Assembly: GCA_022495005.1 (NCBI GenBank)
Contig: JAGYXB010000610.1
Span: 1 to 64,000 of the forward strand
Origin: Rhyacophila brunnea
Lineage: Eukaryota > Arthropoda > Insecta > Trichoptera > Rhyacophilidae
Length of the DNA stretch: 64,000 bases
Reading direction: 5' to 3'
The position numbers and the translations under genes were made by a program. The first letter of the stretch is position 1, and each line of letters starts with the position of its first letter. Below the pieces are notes generated by a model, which saw only the letters and a program-made list of their open reading frames with translations, had not been told where the DNA came from and made no database searches. Positions 57,204-64,000 of this stretch are shown piece by piece.

Positions 57204-57568
57204 CAATGACATTATTAATGGACAACGCACTCAATACAGTAGCTAGCAAGTAAATTCGCGCATAGTGATATTCGCACATGCATAGGTAGACGTCACGCAA
57301 TTTTCATTATGCGATATCACGCATCGGGAATTTATAGCAATATCACCTTTATTGTAATGGCGTTAGAACACTATTTCTAGTGTCAATGTTCATTTGAGCG
57401 AACCCGTTCGAACCGAACCATTCGGCAGACCCGACAAAATGCTTCGGGAATTTATAGCAATATCACCTTTATTGTAATGGCGTTAGAATAGATTATGCCA
57501 TTCGACAGACCCGACAAAAAAGTGAGTGTCATTTTTTTCCAGATGCTTCGTCCATATTAATGTCATTG
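57204..57568 (-). repeat. Repeat family H, copy 2
   Basis: It is the inverted counterpart of 44045-44390. CAATGACATTATTAATGGAC at the left and CAATGACATTAATATGGACG, reverse-complemented, at the right form TIRs of about 20 bp with a one-base shift. The internal GGAATTTATAGCAATATCAC block is present twice. The TIRs argue for a DNA transposon derivative. Confidence 0.72.
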
Positions 57569-58075
57569 GTTATTTTAGAGATTTACATTTTTTATTTTTT
57601 TAATATGTCGGTCGTGGGTTGTTTCCAAAGTATGGGGTAGGCCGCGCACACAAAAATTATAAAATTATTTAAACGAGTGGAATATGACTTTATTTTCGTC
57701 TAGACTTCATAACTAAAGATCGTGACCTGGATGTTTTGGCTATCGAACAGTCTTCCCAACGTGTTGACCCTCTTCTCTCGGCGTTCTACGACACGCAAGG
57801 CCTGTCGGGAACAATGTCACTTACGAAAGGGTGCAACCATCTGAGGCGTCCAATGTTTCCTTTAATATTCTGACAAGACAGTGCTGACGACACAAACGGA
57901 CAGTAACGATACTAATAATTGATATTGTGGTGTCTGAGTATGAGGAATATACCCGGAAAATTGCGGGGTTCATAATTTACGCGACACAGTAGGCGGGGTA
58001 AATGCAGAAATCCACCCCCTCTATAGAAGAACTTTAAATGGAAATCTAAAAAGTATCAACCGATACCCTTGTGAC
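57569..58075. other. No recognisable feature
   Basis: Mixed-composition sequence, GC-richer around 57720-57870. No ORF of interest and no partner repeat. Confidence 0.35.
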
Positions 58076-58796
58076 TAGGGAATCCAATCCCGAGCCAAGA
58101 ATTTGATCCCGGGATTTCGGGATTACAATTTAAAGATCCCAGGATCCCGAGACTGGTCCCGCGATTGGCATTTTTTTCGATAGTTAATGTACATTTCATA
58201 CATAGAAATAGAATTGATAAAAAATGTCTAGTCTATTTATACCTACTATTTAAGATATTTATTGTTAATATTGTGTACGTGCAATCTTGTAAATACATAG
58301 ATTTAGTGAGGTAAACAATATTGTCATATAAATATTAATGTGAAAGTACTTAATAAGTTTTATTTATTTATTCAAGAAAAGATAAATACAAGTTTAATGA
58401 AAATAAAAAAAATAGCATATTGTGTTAACAATAAATACAATGCATAATAAAATTCACAAATATTCCGAGATTCTAGCAATTGCTATTCATTCGTAGATAT
58501 TCTGTTAATTAATTATTAAATTTAATAAGAAAATTAAAACATACATTTATATAATTTTAAATACTTGAACGGATTTATTATTTTTCTGATATTGTTACGA
58601 TTGCGTATGGCAGCAAAACGTGGTTATTAATTCCCCATGTAGCATGTGACATGTGCAGGTTACACACACGTCACTAAAACATAATGATTTTTTGCGCATG
58701 TCAATTGATTATGATTGACAAAAAAATCAATGCCGAAAGTTTCGGGATTATGCTTACTAATCCCGGGATTCATATTGTCCGGGATTGGATTCCGTA
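58076..58796. mobile_element. Non-autonomous hAT element, TAGGGATTCC family, copy 2
   Basis: The left end is TAGGGAATCCAATCCCGAGC; the right end, reverse-complemented, is TACGGAATCCAATCCCGGAC. Flanks CTTGTGAC (58068-58075) and CTTGTGAG (58797-58804) match at seven of eight positions. CCCGGGATT blocks recur near both ends, as in copy 1 at 18378-19143. The right flank is also the left target copy of the next element. Confidence 0.9.
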
Positions 58797-58804
58797 CTTG
58801 TGAG

Positions 58805-59582
58805 CAGTGTTGCCATGTCTACTGAAATTTCAGTAGATCTACTGATTTTTATGCCAATATAGGTACTGAATTTTTTTTAGATATTCAAGAAATCTACTAA
58901 TATTTGGGTTTTTCTATATGTACCTATCTGTTAACTGATGATTATTTTAATACTTAACAAATTTGAAATGATTACCGGACGCCTTTGTATGTGTAAAAGT
59001 GGGGCCACACCGAAAACAAGTCGCGCGACAACTCGTTAAATTTTACGATAAGCATGATAATTATCGTAAAATTTAACGAGTTGTCGCGCGACTTGTTGCC
59101 GGTGTGGCCCTACTTTAACGCTTCTAAATGGACAAAGAAAACATTGTATCCCTACTTAATTAATAGTGCCATTTTACCCACTGACATCATCATTTTTATA
59201 ATAAATTATTGTGATTTATTAATTATTAGGTATTGTTTTCCATATAACAATATAATCTATGCGGTGATGTGTGTAACCAACAAATAAAATGTAACGAAGT
59301 TGAACAATTATTAGAACAAGAGGGATTATTCAAAAATTGCAATCAGGTTTACAAAGGGCTCCTGTCTACTGAATAGTTGTATTATTTTTTTTTTTCATAA
59401 GTATTATACGACCATATTCTGAAGTGCAGGAAAATCGTTATCTGCACGATGTGAGTTCTCTCCATATATTTAAATCAAATCTAATATATTCCATTTTCCA
59501 AAATCTACTGATATTTTATGAAATCTACTGATTTTTTTTGTCAAAATCTACTGAAATTTTTAATTTTGACTTGGCAACACTG
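58805..59582. mobile_element. hAT element sharing its target with its left neighbour
   Basis: The left end is CAGTGTTGCCATGTCTACTG and the right end, reverse-complemented, CAGTGTTGCCAAGTCAAAAT. A perfect 8-bp duplication CTTGTGAG flanks it (58797-58804, 59583-59590). ATCTACTGA motifs are repeated at both ends (for example AAATCTACTGATTTTT). A separate hairpin element lies inside at 58996-59116. No transposase was read. Confidence 0.93.
58996..59116. mobile_element. Near-perfect 121-bp palindrome nested in the hAT element
   Basis: AAAGTGGGGCCACACCG at the left and its inverted copy at the right flank longer arms through AACAAGTCGCGCGACAACTC and TTAAATTTTACGATAA around an about 8-bp loop (GCATGATA). 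TAA at both sides could be a 3-bp target of a Harbinger-type MITE. The interior CGCG content stands out in AT-rich DNA. Confidence 0.8.
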
Positions 59583-59590
59583 CTTGTGAG

Positions 59591-60046
59591 TCTTGTGACT
59601 ACATAATATAGCTAAAACACGATCACAGCATGAACGCCAACGACATACTAAGAAAAACCAATATTCTCTTCAATATACCTAACCTAATTAATTACAGCGA
59701 AGCAAGAACTAAGTTAGACAAATAATCATCTGTCAAGCTAGGGTTCTAGGGTCAACATTCAACAATAATACTTGTCTATGCTCCATTTAGAGTTGCTGAA
59801 GGTGCTTTGTACGTGATTTAATTTGACATGTAATACGGGCTTCATTAATTTAAACTAAATCAGTAGGTCCTTGATAACATCACACCAGAGATACCTACGT
59901 AAAGATCATATTATTATATTTTAGATATTTATAGGTAATGAAGCTATGGTTACCATGTTTAAAACAAGGATAAAATACCTATCTTAAAAGATCTATACGG
60001 TGTGTTTTTAATGCATTTTAAAATGCTACAATCGCATAATGCTGAT
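59591..60046. other. No recognisable feature
   Basis: AT-rich sequence; nothing supported. Confidence 0.35.
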
Positions 60047-60530
60047 CAGTGGCGAGGGATGGAGGTAGGCTTTGGAGATTCGACATAAATAGTGTACACT
60101 AAACTTTGTCAGTATATATATTTGTTTTTATTTAACTAAGAATACAATTTGAAGATGGTGCCTAACCCTGCCTAACCAAACCATAATATTTTAGGTATGC
60201 TATGGGCGATCCGGTAAAAATACTGCACACTTTTTCAGCCATACTTATTATTTTGTTTTCGTTGAATTAAGAATAGGTAGGTAGTAGGTACATAATATTA
60301 AAGATTATGGTTGGTTTTTTTTTAAATTCATTAAGCCCTGCCTAACCAAAACCATAATCGATAAAAAATAATCTTCTATCAATAAAATACCTATCTAAAA
60401 TTATGTATGGTTTAATATGGCATAATTTTAGATATTTTATAAATAAACGAATATTTTTTGACTATTATCTACTATGGCTTGGATTAGGCAGGGTTTAAGG
60501 GGGAGAGGCATAGAAATTCATTATCAAATT
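60047..60530 (+). repeat. hAT element fragment, CAGTGGCGAG family
   Basis: The left end CAGTGGCGAGGGATGGAGGT and following TTTGGAGATTCGACATAAAT correspond to the start of 51050-51610. CCCTGCCTAACCAAA with CCATAAT recurs in both orientations (about 60168, 60336 and 60476). No matching right end is found, so the element is truncated or too diverged. Confidence 0.6.
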
Positions 60531-61331
60531 AAAGCTTTAAACATATTTTAATCGATCGATACCTATCTAAATACAATGGGAAAAATAAAATATATTTTTT
60601 TATTTCAAAGAGAAAGCGACAAATTTGAAAAAATGGCTAAAAATAAGGGTTTTACTAAAATAAATATTTATTGTTCCAAGTAATTTCTTGAAACAAAATT
60701 ATCGATTTAACATTGTTTAATAAGTTTTCTTGGAACTGGCGAATCTCTTTTGTCAATTAATTATAGTTTTAATGTTTTTTTTTCAATCTAAAATCAATCG
60801 ATTTTTACGAAAAATAAAAATGTTCAATTTTCATTAATTGCATCAAGCGAATACGTGAGCCTGTTCAATATATTTTTCTTACTTTTTAGGTATATTTAAC
60901 GTAATATTTTAATTTATATTTATTATGTTATTTACTAATTTCCAATTAAATACAGTCGTCAAGGACGTGCTGCCTCTAGCGGCAATAACGTGCGATACCG
61001 AAATAACTGTCATCTGTATTAGATTCTAGTTCGCATGAATAATAGGTACCTACCTCGTATGTAGATACGTGGCGGTTAGTAGGCATTCACAGAATATTTT
61101 ATTATCTATGCAGATGTGGCAACGTTGCTAACTGGCAACATCGCACTTTTTTGACATTGATTTTTATTGTTTACAGTTTTCCATTGCTTTCGAAAGTTAG
61201 GTACGGAAGTTGTGTCGATAGATACCTAATGTTAGTTAGTTAGTGTTGGTTTGATATTGCTTGGTGGAATAGTTAGATTTTTGGGTAGATAGCGGCTGTA
61301 ACAGTGTCTAATACAAGTGTTGTAACGTGAA
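60531..61331. other. No recognisable feature
   Basis: AT-rich sequence. ATGTGGCAACGTTGCTAACTGGCAACA at about 61115 resembles hAT-like ends but lacks a partner. Confidence 0.35.
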
Positions 61332-61631
61332 TTCAGTTCATATTTTTTGCGGTTTTTCTAGGTAGATAGGCAGGGGTTTTAACTATGGAGTTTACAGATT
61401 CTCTTGTAATAAAAGCCAGGAACATCGAACTCGCAAACGTTAGTTGCCGTGCTGGCATTTGATTCACAGGTTACATCGGCATGTAAAGGTAACGTAGAAT
61501 TGTCACGGTCGGCATGTAATTTCTTCATTTTGGAATTTTTTTCCTGGCCTTTATTACAAGAGAATCTGTAAACTCCATTGTGAAAAACCCTGCCTATCTA
61601 CCTAGGAAAACCGCAAAAAATATGTACTGAA
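61332..61631. repeat. 300-bp foldback with about 90-bp arms
   Basis: TTCAGTTCATATTTTTTGCG at the left is mirrored at the right edge. The inverted match continues through TAGGTAGATAGGCAGGG, ATGGAGTTTACAGATTCTCT and TGTAATAAAAGCCAGGAA, with few mismatches. The loop of about 115 bp is moderately GC-rich (GTTAGTTGCCGTGCTGGCAT). No target duplication or second copy was noticed, so it may be a foldback transposon or a simple inverted duplication. Confidence 0.8.
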
Positions 61632-64000
61632 CGTTGTGTTATATTGTGAACGTCAAAGAACCAAATACTGCCTATTCGACGCTTTCATTCTCACGGTGCT
61701 GGTAGCCCGTTATAGCACTTTATGAAGGCTCAGAGTAACTGTATACTGAGCTTTGAGTAACAGGCCACATACTGCAGATGCCTCATGAGAATTTCAATCT
61801 GATTAGTCTGTTCCAAGTCAACCTGATTATGACATCAGAAGAAAAAAAAATATTATATAAGTGAAGATATGACATTCCAATCAGTACATCTTGGCTAAGG
61901 ACACACAGAATTTACTGATTGGCACATTACAGTGGCCACCGAGTCCTAGAAAAGGAATACTAAAAGTTTCACTGAAATATGAGATGAAAAAATCAAACAT
62001 ATCATGCTATTCAAAATTTTTATTTGATAACGGGCTAGAGCAGTCAGCGGAAGATACTGTCGCATGAAAGATTCATGTGCGGACAGATCCATAACATGGA
62101 TAATATAAACAGAAGCTATGGATATGTGGTTTTTATATAGGCGAAAAGATCATGTGGCATATGAAAATGGAGACTGCACTCGTTTGTTCAGGATGAAAAA
62201 AGTTTTTGAAGGAGGTCAAGACCCGTTGTAGTGCCATAAATGATGGTGGGCATGTAGTACCGAAACATATTCATATTTGCCGATATTATATAATATATTC
62301 CCACAAGAAATATTTTGATGCCTTCTAACGTTGAATTATACCCATAATGTTATACAGCACCTGACTATTGTTTCAATGAAATTGTAGTACGAGTATATTC
62401 ATTGTCGTCCCTGTCTGTCCACAGCTTTGTGAATGTGAAATACTCATAAATTTTATTATCATCGATTCCACTCTGAATGTTAATTTTTATGTATCTCCAT
62501 AACAACAGTAAATGGTTGTTGGTAAATATAATATATAAAGAAGCATAATAACGACATATTTCACCTTCTTGATTTGATGATAGTATAGGTGGGCATTGTT
62601 TTATAAATTCTAAAAATATGGTCATTCGGTGCACTTTCATGTATCTACTAGGTATATAATTTTTGTATTTACTTTTTATACTGGTTTTCTGATACTGCAC
62701 TGCATATATTTCTCTGTTTTTTATAGTTACTATTTCTTTGTTTTTAATTGTCATGTTGTGAACCTCTAAAGTTCACCATAATATGTAAAGTAAATAAATT
62801 TGAATAATTAATCGATGTCTTCCAAAACTCATAAATCCCATTTTTGTGTAAAATATAAAAATCGGCGAATATCTTTGAAATCTTGATTTTTGCACCTTTT
62901 TGTCATTAACATTTAAAATCAATCCACAAATGCTGACTAAATTGTATTCACAAAAAAAAACATTGTTTTGGATTTGTGAGGTTTCCAAGAAAGAACGATG
63001 ATACGAGTATATGTGTTTGTGCGTGAATCGTGAATGCAAATGTAATAATTGTGTATTTTTTATTTTTTTTATTACTTCATGTATTACTATTTGTTTTTTG
63101 TCGTTTGTGTGTATTTTAAATTTATAAAGATATAATGGTGTAATTTTACTTATGCGATCATCGGATCTTATCGAAACGAATTTAATGTGTATGTACATTC
63201 AAATTGCCTGTACCGACTTATTTACAGTCATCGCGTAAGCGAAATTACCAAAATATTGTTTTTATAGCACTGTCGCATCACTATTATAGTAGGAAATTAT
63301 GTTATTAAATTCTGTATGAACATTGCCTAATGTAACATGAGAAAAAAAATCTGCAAGATTTGAAGAGCTCCAAGAATACGCATTGAGTTGTTATGTCATC
63401 TAGTCAATCTATGTAAAAAGACTATGCAAAGTCTGATTTTTCATAAGACTAGTATTAAAGTTTGGCGAGCGATTTGCAATACACCTCCGGCTGCCTATCC
63501 TAAGTTCGTCATATCAGATCCCTGACGCTTTGGACAGTGAGACTAATAGAGGTTGCGTAGCCAACAAAATGTCATTCTACCTATGGCTTCTGCTGCCCAT
63601 CCCTCGGAGTAAATCATACATCTCATTGTGGAGAATATGGCAAACACTGATGATGGGTGCAAAATCATCAATTGCATAATACACCATCACCCTGATAGAG
63701 CAGACTATGTACAAGACTGTTATACATAAGTAAAATTAGTCTCTATGAACATTATAGGCAAACGACACCTAACATCAATTGGACATGGATCACATTGTGA
63801 GCTGCACTTTTTCTGGTAAAGAATCTGTTCTGCAAATTGCCATCATGCCAGTTATCATCATCTTCGTCTCCCCAATCCAGAGGGAGGGGGGCTACTCAAG
63901 GTAGCAGATTCCATAGTCGCCAAAATTGCCAACCGCTTCTTTCAAAGATTCATGAATACTGACACAGCACTGGCAACAACTTACCTCTGACTCTTAACAT
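61632..64000. other. No supported gene; two adjacent minus-strand ORFs
   Basis: The two longest unassigned ORFs of the window lie here in tandem on the minus strand (63198-62773, 141 codons; 62754-62365, 129 codons), 18 bp apart. They are rich in Ile, Tyr, Lys and Asn, as expected for AT-rich chance reading, and show no signal peptide, motif or repeat. Positions 63440-64000 have more balanced composition, as if from an old coding sequence or transposon, but I could not recognise a product. Confidence 0.3.

Noticed and set aside
62365..63198. Two adjacent minus-strand ORFs of 129 and 141 codons as a possible gene
   Set aside because: Composition (Ile, Lys, Tyr, Asn) is what AT-rich chance reading gives. 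There is no motif, signal or promoter, and ORFs of this size are expected by chance in 64 kb of such DNA.

Overview
This 64-kb window looks like nuclear DNA of an insect. It is AT-rich, gene-poor and packed with degenerate transposons. The grounds are a mariner-type element, dozens of short terminal-inverted-repeat (TIR) elements, tRNA-derived SINEs, frequent GTAGGTACCTA-type motifs, and one exon with a eukaryotic splice donor. The repeat vocabulary fits Lepidoptera or Hemiptera; I cannot decide between them. There is no operon, Shine-Dalgarno site or CRISPR array.

The only cellular coding sequence I can support is one exon on the minus strand (35650-35823). It encodes a signal peptide and the start of the prodomain of a furin-like proprotein convertase, and ends at a GT splice donor. 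The other exons must lie to the left. No second exon is recognisable, so much or all of positions 1-35649 is probably its first coding intron. The region to the right would be 5' flank or upstream intron. A possible non-coding exon on the plus strand (about 39475-39700) is speculative.

Almost everything else is mobile DNA or its remains. From left to right: a TIR family with opposite copies at 635 and 22262; a MITE at 10169 whose empty site survives at 20152; a tRNA-Ser-like SINE family (12201, 20755, 45767) next to a LINE ORF2 fragment (12535-12860); a Harbinger-like MITE (14356) with a hAT element nested in it; many non-autonomous hAT elements with 8-bp target duplications (18378, 47609, 51050, 51875, 55581, 58076, 58805); a full-length but broken mariner (23304-24593); two deletion derivatives of a hAT element with transposase remnants (24733, 48511); hairpin elements (13176, 27487, 53850, 58996, 61332); a 1.39-kb TTAA-flanked palindrome with arms near 680 bp (49484-50872); and a 2.5-kb transposon with perfect 38-bp TIRs and a decayed transposase-like gene (52778-55290).

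The elements interrupt one another, which gives relative ages and several reconstructable insertion sites. The least conventional items are the giant palindrome with mirror-image 89-codon ORFs, the 2.5-kb transposon, and two hAT elements that used the same 8-bp target one after the other. All family names come from motif recognition by eye; no database was searched.
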